Origin: Cercis canadensis
Taxonomy: Eukaryota; Streptophyta; Magnoliopsida; Fabales; Fabaceae
DNA: 64,000 nucleotides
Assembly: GCA_003255065.1 (NCBI GenBank)
Contig: QAOA01007223.1
Coordinates: forward strand, 203,317 to 267,316
Direction of reading: 5' to 3'
The stretch's first letter is position 1, and each line of letters opens with the position of its first letter. The notes below the pieces were generated by a model. That model worked only from the letters and a program-made list of their open reading frames with translations, had not been told where the DNA came from and made no database searches. This document shows, piece by piece, positions 20,215 through 31,799 of this stretch. A program made the translations under genes and the position numbers.

Positions 20215-20219
20215 CTATG

Positions 20220-21307
20220 CCTGTGGAGGCCATTTTGGTCCTCAGAGAACAACTAGGAAAGTATTATATTCTAGTCTATATTGATCCACTTTGTTTCATG
20301 ATGCATATGCATTTTATAAATCTTGTGAGCAATGCCAAAAATTAGGGAATATAACTCGTAGGAATGAGATGCCCCAACAACCTTTGTTGTTCTGTGAGCT
20401 TTTTGATTTTTGGGGTATTGATTTTATAGGTCCATTTCCTGTTTCCTTTGGCTTTGTTTATATTCTGTTGGCTGTGGATTATGTTTCCAAGTGGGTGGAG
20501 GCTATTCCCACCAGGAGTGATGATTCTCATGTGGTTGTCGAGTTGGTTAGATCACATATCTTTTGCAGGTTTGGCATACCCAGAGCGATCATCAGTGATC
20601 AAGGATCACACTTCTGCAACCAGCACATGAAGACCTTACTGAGCAAGTATAGAGTTTTCCACAAGACTTCCACCCCTTACCATCCTCAGACGAATGGCCA
20701 AGCCGAAGTCTCTAATCAAGAAGTTAAGAGAATTTTGGAGAAAACTGTGAGGCCGGATAGAAAGGATTGGAGTAAGAGGTTGGAGGATGCTTTATAGGCA
20801 TATCGGACCCCCTACAAGACACCTATAGGCATGTCGCCTTATAGGTTTGTCTTTGAGAAGGCATGTCACTTACCAGTGGAGTTAGAGCATTGGGCGTATT
20901 GGGCAGTTAGGGCTTGCAACATGGACATAGGACTATCAGGAGTCGAGAGGAAGTTACAACTTCAAGAGTTAGAGGAAGTCCGAATAGAGGCCTATGAGAA
21001 CTCTCGGCTGTACAAAGAGAAGACTAAGGCCTTTCATGATAAGCTGATCCTTCGGAAGGAATTCCAAGTGAGGGAGAAATTGCTTCTATACGACTCTCGC
21101 CTTAAGTTGTGGCCAGGTAAATTGAGATCCCGATGGGAGGGACCCTTTGTTGTCACTAATATTTTTGCTTATGGTGCAATTGAAATCCGAGATGTAACTA
21201 CGGGGAGGACCTTTAAGGTTAATGGACATCGACTTAAGAAGTTCCATGGTGGAAATGAGAGTTTGGTTAAGGAAGTGGCTTTGAGTGATGCCATCTACCC
21301 TATTTGA
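20220..21307 (+). pseudogene. Integrase of element A (resumed after N1)
   Basis: Joined to 3443, it completes the HHCC zinc finger (ACGGHFGPQ, then CEQCQK near 20326). The catalytic core has the first Asp in [11 protein letters not shown], the second in [11 protein letters not shown] and the Glu in [10 protein letters not shown], so the D,D-35-E triad is present. The C-terminal part has [16 protein letters not shown] and ends SDAIYPI with TGA at 21305. There are two in-frame stops, one near 20279 (TGA in place of a Trp codon) and TAG at 20795 (Trp of the usual ALWAYRT). The enzyme would insert the element cDNA into the chromosome. Confidence 0.88.
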
Positions 21308-22882
21308 TTGAGCTTCAAGGGAGTTTTTTCGGATTATGTTTCAGTTATTATGTTTTTATTTTTGTTGTTCTTACGGATTATGTTTCTATTTTTGTTGTTC
21401 TTTCGGATTATGTTAATTTTCTGTTCTTGTTGTTTAGTTTTGTTTTGTTGATGTTTTTAATTTTGTTTGTTGGTTCTATTTTACGTGTCTGTTTTGTGTT
21501 TTCTGTTATTCTTCCCTTCTCTGTTTGTTATTTTGGTGTGGTTCAGCATGTTCCAGATTCTGTTCACGCTTCTTCTTGAGCTTCTATGCAGAATTCTGGT
21601 TCGATATCCTTTTTTGATTCACTGTCCTACCTTTTTCCTAGTTGTTTTCTATTCTGTTTTGCTTTACTCTCATTCTACTCATCTTTCCACCTTTCCTTTT
21701 TGCATTTTCCATAGCACTTTGAGAATTGTAGAATTTATGAGCTAGAAACAATTATCATTTTAAAGTTTCTAGCATGGTTGAATAGATTCTTTCATCTTTT
21801 AGTTAGCTAATTTGGTGATGAAATTTGATGTGATGGATTAAGTTTGATGGAGCATACCTAGTGAGTTTTTGAACCTATTGTCATTCTATATTCCTTTTTT
21901 GTGTGTATTGTGCTCATGATGTTTATTGCTCTAGAACTTGCTTTGCTTCTTTTTGAGACTACATTGTCATTTGCATGCATGAATGTGATGAAGGTCATCT
22001 TTTCTTCTTTCTAGCTAGATATCAAATAACCTTCCTAACATCATTTCCCTTAATTTTCCACTTGAGCCTATTTTTTCCATTCTTTCATTTAGCTCATTGC
22101 AAGTTTTGTAAAATCATGTTTCTATCTACCTTCGGAAATATGAAAGTATTGGTTGATCAATTAATGAGTTCTATTTGTGAAATTTGAAGGAAAGTGACTA
22201 TATGAAATGTAAAGACAAAGAAATGTTAGCCAAAAGAAAAAAGAAAAGAAAATTCTGTTTAAAAAAAAATCAAAAAAAGAAAATATAAAGAAAAAGAGAA
22301 TAAAAGTAGTAGTTTTCCTTCCAAAGAGGAAGAAGTGTGTAAAGAAAATTGCATAGAGCTTTTGGGTGTATTTTTGTGCTTAGTGTTGGTTTTCACTCAT
22401 CATTCCTAATATTCTCATGCTCTCTTTAGTTTTAATTTGTCATATCCATATTTCATTCTTTCTTTTCCCTTGGTCCTTGGCCCCATTACATCCTTAAATA
22501 AAGTCATTCTGATTTGTGCATGCATGTGTTTAAAGTAGTGGAGATTAAAAATTAAGCAAGCTTATGGTAGTGCAAATTGTCATGATGTGATTTGAGTGAA
22601 ACAATAATCCCCTTAAACACTTGAGGGATTGAGAATGTATCTTGTGTGAGGTTCTATCTTTCTTAGTTCTTCACTTCATTTGAATTCACCATGCTTGTTG
22701 ATTAAAAGTGCAAGAAATAGATTCATGATTGTTCTGATTCTTTTAAATTCTTGATTGTTCTTCTTGCTAACTTAACTTTTGCATTCTTGAAAGTTGTTGT
22801 TGGGAAATGAACTCTTAGTTGTTTTAGTTGTTTTCCTTCTTTCCTAGTTTTAACTCTAATTTGCCCGGGACGTGCAAAGAAT
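21308..22882 (+). other. 3' non-coding region of element A
   Basis: T-rich at first, then recognisably related to the 3' regions of N1 and N2, with an A-rich run at about 22235-22310 and the box GCCCGGGACGTGCAAA before the PPT. Short open frames here are low-complexity and lack env-like features. The internal PPT-like site of N1 and N2 is not seen. Confidence 0.7.
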
Positions 22883-22897
22883 AAGTGTGGGAGAATT
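22883..22897 (+). other. Polypurine tract of element A
   Basis: AAGTGTGGGAGAATT abuts the LTR at 22898. It is the same sequence as the PPT of N2. Confidence 0.85.
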
Positions 22898-24340
22898 TGA
22901 TGAACAGTATTTTTATATATTAATTAATCTCCATTTTTAACCTCCTAATCCTATTTTGGGCTTATTTGTTTGGGCTTGGGTTATATTTCATTAATTAGGT
23001 TCAAATTGGGCTTAAGTGTGTTTTTTAGTATTATTAGGGTTTTGATACTATTCTGTAGTTTGGGTATATCTTTAATTCTGAATGTCTAAAAATTGTGATT
23101 CTTACCTTGTAGGAAAGTCTACAACTTTCATTCAGACCTCCAAGGCCAATTTAGACGTTCAGTGGATCAAATTTAACCTGGAAGTCAGAGTAGAGTTGCT
23201 GCTGCTGGATCCTGACCTGCATGCAGTGTTTGGACCATAACTTATGTTGTACATGTCATATGGACTTGAAATTAGTCCCATTAGAAAGCTAAGGTGTAGG
23301 GTTTCAATTGTTATGAAGGCCGGTTCAACAAATTATGAAGTTAAGATGGTCTTATTTCCTGTCGAAAATGGCTGATTAGTCTAGAGACCTATATGGACCT
23401 AGATGGACTTAAATGAGCTTAACTTCCTCAATTCAGGCCCAATTAGGCTCAAACCAGAGCCCATTTGAAGCTGAGGTCCAGAGGTTTAAACTAGGTTAGG
23501 GGTAAATTAGGTGTGCATGAAAGTTAGGAAGTTATAAGCAGAGAAATGAGGCAGACGAGTTATCATTGCTAGACTAGGCAGCTTTTGTTTTCTCTCTTAA
23601 AATTTTTGGAGTTCTTTGATTTATGACTGCACTTCTTCATTGGAGCTTGGATTTCATGATCATGGAGAAGTAGAATCCTTGTAACCAAGTTAGACTCCAG
23701 ATTAAATTCGATTTTGATTTTTATATTATGTTCTTAATTGGATTAAACTTAATGTAATTTCTTCTTCTTTGAATCTCTACCTTGTTTTATTCTTTGTATG
23801 AATTCATGGAGATCTTTGGGATTTATATGGATATTGAAGTAAGAAATAGAATTTAGATTGATCAATCTTTAATCTATGGTTAGAATTCAAAGAAGCTATG
23901 CTATGTTAATTGATGTTCGGTTTTTAGATTAATCACTAATTACTTAGTCTTTGTGATTACAAGATTAGTGATTGTATGTGGTTAATCGAATTCTATGTGA
24001 TAACTTAGTAAGAATAATTAGTCACAATTAGAGATTTTGATTGTGATTAAACTCAATTAGCATTGCTACATTAAGACTTAATCACTCATGTTAATCTAGG
24101 ATGAATCAAATCGGTTTTTGATGGATGTCTAGCTAGGTTACGCCTTTAATCAACTACATTAATCTTTGTTTAATTCTGCAATTTACTATTATAATTTTGT
24201 TTCAAAAATCTCATGTTTTTAACTTGAAATTATTGATTACACATTGCATTCTTTGTGAGACAAACTCGGATTATGCCCTCTATTGCATTCTAATTAAGGG
24301 ATTCGGTTTAATTTAATTGGTTAAGCAACAACACCAATCA
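22898..24340 (+). repeat. 3' LTR of element A (family LTR-A)
   Basis: It starts TGATGAACAGTATTTTTATA and ends CAACACCAATCA. The next bases, AATTTTG, match the start of the internal region that follows LTR-N, which sets the right end. It is distinct from LTR-N but shares the twofold spaced motif GATGTC-N25-GGAAAGCT in degenerate form. The TATA position reads TATAAGCAG (23534-23542). Confidence 0.85.
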
Positions 24341-25068
24341 AATTTTGTGAAATTTGAAGGAAAGTGACTATATGAAATATAAACACAAAAACATGTTAGC
24401 CAAAAGAAAAAGAAAAGAAAATTCTGTTTAAAAAAAAAAATCAGAAAAAGAAAATGCAAAGAAAAAGAGAATAAAAGTAGTGGTTTGCCTTCTAAAGAGG
24501 AAGAAGTCTGTAAAGAAAATTGGATAGAGCTTTTGGGTGTATTTTTGTGCTTAGTGTTGGTTTTGACTCATCATTCCCAATGTTCTCATGCTCTCTTTGG
24601 TTTTAATTTGCCATATCCTTATTTCATTCTTTCTTTTCCCTTGGTCCTTGGCCTCATTACATCCTTAAATAAAGTCCTTCTGATTTGTGCATGCATGTGT
24701 TTAAAGTAGTGGAGATTAGAAAATAAGCAAGCTTATAGTAGTGCAAATTGTCATGATGTGATTTGAGTGAAACAATAACCCCCTTAAACACTTGAGGGAT
24801 TGAGAATATATCTTGTGTGAGGTTCTATCTTTCTTAGTTCTTCACTTCATTTGAATTCACCATGCTTGTTGATTGAAAGTGCAAGAAATAGATTCATGAT
24901 TGTTTTGATTCTTTTAAATTATTGATTGTTCTTCTTGCTCACTTAACTTTTGCATTCTTGGAAGTTGTTGTTGAGAAATGATCTCTTAGTTGTTTTAGTT
25001 GTTTTCCTTCTTTCCTAGTTTTAACTCTAGTTTGCCCGGGACGTGTAAATGATAAGTGTGGGGAGATT
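24341..25068 (+). other. Deleted internal region of a second, tandem LTR-A element
   Basis: After LTR-A come the first 7 bp expected before a PBS (AATTTTG), then an immediate jump to sequence equal to 22178-22897, the 3' region and PPT (25054-25068) of element A. TTTG is common to both sides of the jump. Nearly the whole internal region is therefore lost, leaving LTR, short remnant, LTR. Confidence 0.8.
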
Positions 25069-25996
25069 TGATGAATATTATTTTTATATATTAATTAATC
25101 TCCATTTTTAACCTCCTAATCCTATTTTGGGCTTATTTGATTGGGCTTGGGTCATATTTCATTAATTAGGTTCAAATTGGGCTTAAGTGTGTTTTTCAAC
25201 ATTATTAGGGTTTTGACACTATTCTGTATTTCGGGTATATATTTAGTTCTGAATCTCTAAAAATTGTGATTCTTGCCTTGTAGGAAATCTAAGAGGATTA
25301 TCTACAACTTTCATTTATACCTCCAAGGCCAATTTAGACGTTAAGTGGGTCAAATGTAACCCAAAAGTCAGAGTAGAGTTGCTGCCGCTGGATCCTGACC
25401 CATATGCAGTGTTTGGACCATAACTTGTGTTGTACATATCGTATGAACTTGAAACTAGTTCCATTGGAAAGCTAAGGCACAGGGCTTCAATTTTTCTGAA
25501 GGGAAATTCAACAAATTATGAAGTTAAGATAGTCTTATTACCTGTTGAAAATAGCTGATTAGTCCAGAGACCTATATGGACCTAGATGGACTTAAATGGG
25601 CTTAACTTCCTCAATTCAGGCCCAATTAGGCCCAAATCGGAGCCCATTTGAAGCTGATGTCTAGAGGTTTAAACTAGGTTAGGGGTAAATTAGGTGTGCA
25701 TGAAAGTTAAGAAGTTATAAATAGAGAAAGGAGGCAGACGAGTTACCAATTCTAGACTAGGCAGCTTTTGTTTTCTCTCTTGCAAAAGTTTGGAGCTCTT
25801 TGATTTATGACTGCACTTCTCCATTGGAGCTTGGATTTCATGACCATGGAGAAGTAAAATCCTTGTAACCAAGTTAGACTCCTGATTAAATTCGGTTTTG
25901 ATTTTGAGATTATGTTCTTAATTGGATTAAACTTGATACAATTTCTTCTTCTTTGAATTTCTGTCTTGCTTTAATCTTTGTATGAATTCATGGAGA
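25069..25996 (+). repeat. Second LTR-A copy, truncated at its 3' end
   Basis: It begins TGATGAATATTATTTTTATA after a PPT and follows LTR 22898-24340 closely until GAATTCATGGAGAT, where it passes into the LTR of element T. It keeps a classical TATA box, TATAAATAG, at 25716-25724. About the last third of the LTR is missing. Confidence 0.85.
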
Positions 25997-28621
25997 TATA
26001 CAATATACAATATAGTAAGAAAAAACTAAGGATTCCTTAGTTGCTATTTTGAGAAGGGAAGAAATTCTTTATTTTCAAAACTAGTGAATGGCTAAGAGGG
26101 TGGCGCCGCCGGTGTTGGTGGTTCCCCCCATTCCTCATCCATTTTAGAGTTTAGATGAACATAGCACACAAAAAAAGAAAAAAAAAAAAGAATTTTCTTA
26201 ATGAAATAGAATCACCACCACAGAGAAGGAAGACTAACATTTCAGCCACCCAAAAATCAATTCCACCAAGTCCACCCTTAGCCCCCAAAATCCACCATTT
26301 TTATAGAATAAAACCTAGAAATATTTATGTGCATGCATAGAATCAGAAAAGAAATAATAGAACCAAACTAGAGAGAAAAACCCCAAGTTCGAGAGAGAAA
26401 TTCCCTTTTAGAGAGAGAAATGAAACCTAGAGAGAGAAATAAAATTTCAGAGAAAGAGAGAGAGGCATTTAGAGAAATAAAGAGAAGTGTTTCTTACTTT
26501 AGCCTTCGTTGCTTGAAAATTGAAGCCAAGTCCATGGATTCAAAGAGGTGAAATAAGGAGAAGGGGGAAGAGGACAGTAGTTCTTCTCTCTGTTTTGCTT
26601 TGCTTTTTTTTTTTTTTTTTCTTTGTGGTGATTTCCTTCCTTGATACGTTCATCCTTTCTATTGTACTTAAGTGCATTTTGTTTTCTTTTATTTTAATTG
26701 TTTCTTTCGGTTTTAGTTGTTGCTTCTTTTCTTATTTGGGCTGATGTGTTCTTGGGCTATCTTTTTCTTTTTATTTGTCTTTGTTACTTTCTTATTTAGT
26801 CTGGACTGATCTAGTATATGGGCCTCTGTGTTTGTTCCTAGTCCAGGCCCGCAAGAAGGGCTGATGTATTTCATTAATCATTTTTGTTGTTATTTGCTGG
26901 ACCAAGTTTTTAAGTTTGGGTTTATTGTTTATTTTAGCTTTATTATTTATGGGTTTGTTTTATTTATTTAGTGTGGGTCTAGCTCGAAATGGACTAGCCC
27001 ACTTGTGTGTTTTAATTTTTCCTTTTTAGGTTTAGGCTTTTGTTTCTTTTAATTGGGCCGGTTTATGTAACTTACTATTTTTTTTTTCTTATTGGGTTTA
27101 GTTGGTTGGGTCTAGTCTGAAATGGGTCAGCCCATTAGATGTTTTAGTCTTCATTTTATTATTTTTTTGGGTTTATTTTATCTGGGCCTTTGTTCCTTAT
27201 GTATTGGATCCAATTTTTTTTCTTGCTGCCATATTTGACTTGCTGAATCATGCCTACGAGATGGGCTTTTAGCCTAACTCTTCTTCTTATTTCCTAAGCT
27301 TTTTATTTTAGTACAATTTAGATTAGGCCTACTATTAGTGTTAGTTTTTTTTTAGGCTTCCTTTGATAAAAGGCCCATTAGTAATATGTATATTAGGTGT
27401 TGTTTAGTGATTAAGTTTAATTATCATCTTCTTGAATATAAGTGCTTTTAAATTATTATTTTGTTTATCTTATATGCGTAATTATTATACTATGTTTTAG
27501 TTCCGTCTTGAAAAATGAAATAATTTTAGTCCAACGATAGATTAAGTTAGAAAATAATTGTGTTGACAATTTTTCTTAATGTTCTTAAAGTGAAGGATAA
27601 ATTTATTGGTTATGCCAGAGGTAATGGTGTGACCAATAAAATTCCTAATATCGCTTTTATCTTTTTAATTAATGTTTTTCTAGCATTCATTTTATTACAT
27701 TATAATTCATCTCATTACATTTTGTCATTGTTTTTACTTATGCTTGAATAAGATTACCATCGAAAGAATAATCAAAATTAACCATAATAATGACGATATT
27801 TTTACATTCAAGAGGTAAAAGGAGTTTTCCTAGTTTTGCCAGAGGTATTGGTGGGGCTTGAGGTTAACTCCTGATAAAAACCTTTTTTATACGCATTCCC
27901 CGAAAAATCTTTTCTATATAGAATATCATACTTTCTTTATCTTAAAGTGTGGATTAAAAGTACTGACAAAAGAAAATTGAGGATAACTGTGATGACAGTG
28001 ACTCATTGGCATTCCGGAGGTGAGAAGTGTCTTTTTAGCCTTTCCAAATGTACTGGTAGACTTAAAGAAATACCTTCAATAAAAAAAAATCTTTTGTCAC
28101 AAATCTCAAACTCATATCTTTAATAAATTGCATTTAATACATTTTCTAGTTATTACTCATATAATAAAAATGTTAAAATTTGCTTATGACATGATATATT
28201 GGGAGAAGATTGTAATGACAATCACAGTCTCTACCCAATAGTCTTGAGGCATCCCTTAGGTTTTTTCAGAAGTGCTGGCGGGACCTAACAAAATATTAAT
28301 TTATTTTAAAATATAATGTTAGGACCAATTTAATTCATTTAGAAAAGATAAAAATTGATTAAATAGGTAACCATTTTAAGAACGAGTGTTGTATGATGCT
28401 AATACCTTCCCTACACATAATCAACCCCCGAATCCAAACTCTGAAAATGCAGACTTTTTTTTTTAAGTTTCCAATCGCACCATTTCATTTTTTTTTAAAA
28501 TGGAATAAAATAATTGGTGGTGACTCCATTCTTTTACATCATATCATGCACCTTATCATTTATTTTTCTTGTGGGGGTTTTCGCCGCTTTGCTTCTCGTT
28601 CCCAAAAGGGACGTTGTGACA
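25994..28621 (+). repeat. 5' LTR of element T, lacking its 5' part
   Basis: Its first 490 bp match 44304-44763 in the 3' LTR; the preceding 700 bp of the LTR are replaced by LTR-A sequence. It ends GGGACGTTGTGACA, complementary in style to the TGTTGATAC start of the 3' LTR, and 3 bp later the PBS begins. It has purine-rich GAGAGAGA stretches (26360-26490), many TGGGCC/GGCCCA-like words (26820-27200) and four diverged repeats (27614-28290). Confidence 0.8.
27614..28290 (+). repeat. Four diverged tandem repeats inside LTR-T
   Basis: Related words recur at 27614 (GCCAGAGGTAATGGTGTGAC), 27838 (GCCAGAGGTATTGGTGGGGC), 28043 (TCCAAATGTACTGGTAGAC) and 28265 (TTCAGAAGTGCTGGCGGGAC), spaced 205-224 bp. 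Upstream of the last three, a TGACRRT-like word also recurs. Confidence 0.55.
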
Positions 28622-28624
28622 GCT

Positions 28625-28642
28625 TGGTGACTCCACTAGGAA
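28625..28642 (+). other. Primer-binding site of element T, tRNA-Arg type, mutated
   Basis: TGGTGACTCCACTAGGAA resembles the Tat/Ogre-type PBS TGGCGACTCCGCTGGGGA, complementary to the 3' end of plant tRNA-Arg. The four mismatches are all transitions, as expected for cytosine deamination. Confidence 0.75.
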
Positions 28643-29336
28643 ATGTAGAGGGTTAAGCCATTACATTTAATCTCTAGCTATCATATTTGAATTATGTTTG
28701 GTCCTTTATATTTATTTATTATTTCTTGTTGCTATTTATTTTGTCTTTTCAATAAATGTTCATGCCTATGAGTAGTGAATAAGCTGGTTTGTATGTTTCC
28801 TCTCACACATTATACAATAACACTTTTGTACACACAAGCCTTTAACTCGGGCTAATTACCTTGTACGACTAGATAGAGGGCAAAGTAGTGTTGTTTTGAG
28901 AGACCTTCAGTCTCCATATAGGCACACGAAACACCCTCACTCAAATTGAACCATTTCCGCTTGTAGCCTGTCATAGGCGAGGATTTGGGGCCTTACTAGC
29001 CGAAGACTAGCGATAGTAAGGACAATTTGGGAGCCTTTAAATAAGGGTCATAGGACTTAAACTCTGCACATCTTTAGAAAATTCCTAAAGCTATTGTATT
29101 TGTATAAAGCCATTCCTCTAAGATAGATGTTTAAGCCTAGGAAATTCCTTTTGATAGGACACATGAGGGAATTCTTTTTGCCTTTCACCTTTTACAATTT
29201 ATCATGTTGATACTTGCTTGCATATTCATCTCTAACTCAAGTTCTTTTCCTTATTTTTGCATTTGTATTTAGTATCCATGACTCAATTATGCACAGCCAT
29301 TGCCAAAAATCTACATCTCTAAATCAGTTTAGAAAC
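28643..29336 (+). other. Untranslated leader of element T
   Basis: About 700 bp between the PBS and the first plausible ORF1 ATG (29337). No feature recognised. Confidence 0.6.
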
Positions 29337-31281
29337 ATGAAAAAAAGTGGGGTTCAGAGTCAATATGGGATTACTCATGAAGCACAGAGTAAAGTAATAC
29401 AAGATCCAGAGAGGACCTAAGTTGAAGATGGGGATTGCCTCCAGCCAGGAACCATAAATCAACTACCTTTAGTGGGAAAGATTGACTTAGAGCAAAATGA
29501 TTTGAAGCCTTGGGTGCAGATATGGTTCGACATGAAAAGAAAAGAAGATTTTGAGGTGAAGTATGGGCACATAGCTTGTTTATTGTTCCATCTCGGTCGA
29601 TACCCATATGTTGAAGGCCATGTTGAGTTTTTAGGATACTGCCTATCGTATCTTTACATTTCAGCAGTTTGATATGGTCCAAACTATTGAAGTATATATA
29701 GAACTACTTAATATTGAGACTGAATCCCAATGTAAAATCTATTTTCATGATCCAAAAGTGGCACCTAAGAAGAAGCTTTCCAAGCTCATGGGTATCCAAG
29801 CAACTAAGTTGGAAAAGCATATGAAAGAGAAGGTCAAAGCTTACCTGCTGATTACTTGTTGAAGATGGTACAAGAGCAAATTGATAGTGATCAAGGTTTG
29901 ACCCTATTCGCACTTGCTATTTATGGATTAGTGATATTTTCAAGGATGAAAGGACATATTGAGGGTCATGTAATTAAGCTGGTTGAACAGTTTGAACACA
30001 AGGCTAATCCTGTTTCTTCGATCTTAGCCGAGACCGTAAGATCTCTAAATTATTGTAGAACTAATAGGAGGGGTTGACTTTTGCGGATGTGCCCAGTTGT
30101 TGACTGTATGGATGATCAACCACCTTCCACACCTCAATTGCTTTAAATATCCCAAAATTGAATATATGAATTACTGCTGCAAAGATAAGAATCCCTTCAG
30201 ACAATATTGCACTGCCCATTGGCCACCTATGACATCCAAAAGGAGCGAATAGATCCATTACTTTCAACATATGAGTAATGTGGTATGCAGAGCCCTGTGG
30301 ATGCTACATGCCTTAGCAATTTATAGATGTGGAGACAAGCCGTGGGTTCCGCTCATTGGTCCATGGGGAATAACTAGCTATGCACCTGCTATGGTTAGGA
30401 GACAGTTAGGCTCAATGCAATTCATTCCAATGACGCATGGGATTTCAAACTTTGATGTACCTTATGGAAAGGAGGGGTTAGTTTAAAAGATCAAGGAGGC
30501 AAGCGAGGCATGGAAGAATGCACGACACGTGAACCCTGACCCATGCAACAGTTTAATTACCTCGGGTTATCCATTATGGCGAGCAAGTAGGGGAAAATAT
30601 TTTGTTGCTCCAAGTGTGCAAGGTCCTCCACTACCAATGCATATGTTTGATGAGCCTATTAATTATGAAGCTGAGGTTGAAGCAAAATATGAAATGGCAT
30701 GCCAGCAATTTTGAAAGAAGGAGGCTCTACTTGCATTGGAAAAGAGAATCATAACAGTCGAGAGAAAAATGTGGGCTAATAAAATGGCCAAGATTGAAAG
30801 AGGGGTGCAAGAATCAGAAAAGACTGTTAGGAAAAAAACAAGAAAAGTCTTTCAAGAAAAACATTGAGATAGAAAAGTTGAAAGAGAGATGTCTAAACCT
30901 TGAAGAAAGAATTGTGTTGACAGATGACCAACTGGGCGAATCTAGAGACCTTAACTCGGCTCGGCAAAAGGACATACAAACTTTGAGTGCACAATTGCAG
31001 GGTAGTCGTGCGACTTCTAATGTACTGAGACAAGAAAATATTGTTTTAGAAGGAGAGCTTGAACACTGACACCACACAAGCTAGCATCGGGAGGATAGAA
31101 GTTGATTGGCTGAGCAACAACCTGCTAATCTCCTTCAAGAAGTTAGGACGGTCGCTGAGAGGGCTTGGGATAGGGAAAATGAAGCACATGAGATTGAAGC
31201 ACAAATGCCACCGAGTGAAGTGCAAAGGTTCTTTCTCGATGTCAAGAAAGACCTCAAGTACATCAGAAAATTTTATTGAAG
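29337..31281 (+). pseudogene. ORF1 upstream of gag, plant DUF7745-like, element T
   Basis: Several frames must be combined. They cover LKPWVQIWFDMKRKEDFEV, KYGHIACLLFHLGRYPYVEG, FDMVQTIEVYIELL, ALAIYGLVIFSRMKGHIEG, SILAETVRSLNYCR, then LIGPWGITSYAPAMVRRQLG and FIPMTHGISNFDVPYGKEG. This series matches, from memory, a plant-specific domain common in uncharacterised transposon proteins (DUF7745-like). A charged, probably coiled-coil segment follows (30794-31069). Frameshifts occur near 29660, 29870 and 30080, with several stops. Ogre-like elements have an ORF of unknown function in this position; its role in the life cycle is not established. Confidence 0.65.
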
Positions 31282-31556
31282 GATAGGAGAAAGAGTATGA
31301 CTTTAGGAGTAGTTTCTTTTTGTAATATGAAACTTTTATCAGTAGTGTTTCTTCAAAGATTTAGAATGGAATGAATGCTTTTGGCAACATCTCTTACACA
31401 TTTGAGTCATGTTTAACCTTTCTCTACATAAATGCATTATATTTGAGTTACTCTTTGCATATTATATTTTGCATATTAAAGTATAACAACATTGCAAACA
31501 AAAAACAACTTTTACTTCTATGACCTCATTATAGAACTCGATCACAATCGAAGGTC

Positions 31557-31794
31557 ATGGATGAACAAGAGCAAATTAAAGTCCAAGAAGAAATGCAAAA
31601 TGACATCAATGAGCTGAAGGATAAGTTGACCCAAATTTTAAGCATTCTCACACCTTCTGATCGTGGGAAACAACCAGAAGGAAATTCCTCAAGGAACAAT
31701 CTAGAACAAGATACACCTCCTTACCCACCGGGTTTTACTCATTTTTATGACCCCACATAACAACAAGTCTCCAATCCTAATATACTATCATTAG
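31557..31794 (+). pseudogene. gag N-terminal part of element T
   Basis: ATG at 31557 opens a Glu/Gln-rich, coiled-coil-like start (MDEQEQIKVQEEMQNDINEL) followed by a Pro-rich segment (PPYPPGFTHF), typical of Tat gag N-termini. A TAA lies at about 31758. It is interrupted by a solo LTR; the 5 bp CTGGG at 31795-31799 are duplicated at 33116-33120. Confidence 0.7.
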
Positions 31795-31799
31795 CTGGG

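Larger units (their letters stand above)
1..24340 (+). mobile_element. Element A: Athila-like Ty3/gypsy retrotransposon, 5'-incomplete, interrupted
   Basis: The window opens inside its gag, so the 5' LTR and PBS lie outside. Visible parts in order are gag C-terminus, protease, RT and RNase H (2-3190), integrase (3191-3443, resumed at 20220-21307), a non-coding 3' region, a polypurine tract and a 3' LTR (22898-24340). Element N1 occupies 3444-20214. The domain order PR-RT-RH-IN is that of Ty3/gypsy, and the gag motif YNPGWKDHPNLRYGN and RT motif FMDDFTVYG fit the Athila lineage. No env-like ORF is present downstream of integrase. Confidence 0.9.

Noticed and set aside
21308..21745. Possible env-like ORF with hydrophobic stretches after integrase
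   Set aside because: Runs of Phe, Leu and Val come from T-rich DNA; there is no signal peptide, no conserved Cys pattern, and the frame is not kept in N1 or N2.
26155..26340. Lys/Pro-rich open frame in LTR-T
   Set aside because: It lies in A-rich LTR sequence and its counterpart near 44459 does not keep the frame.
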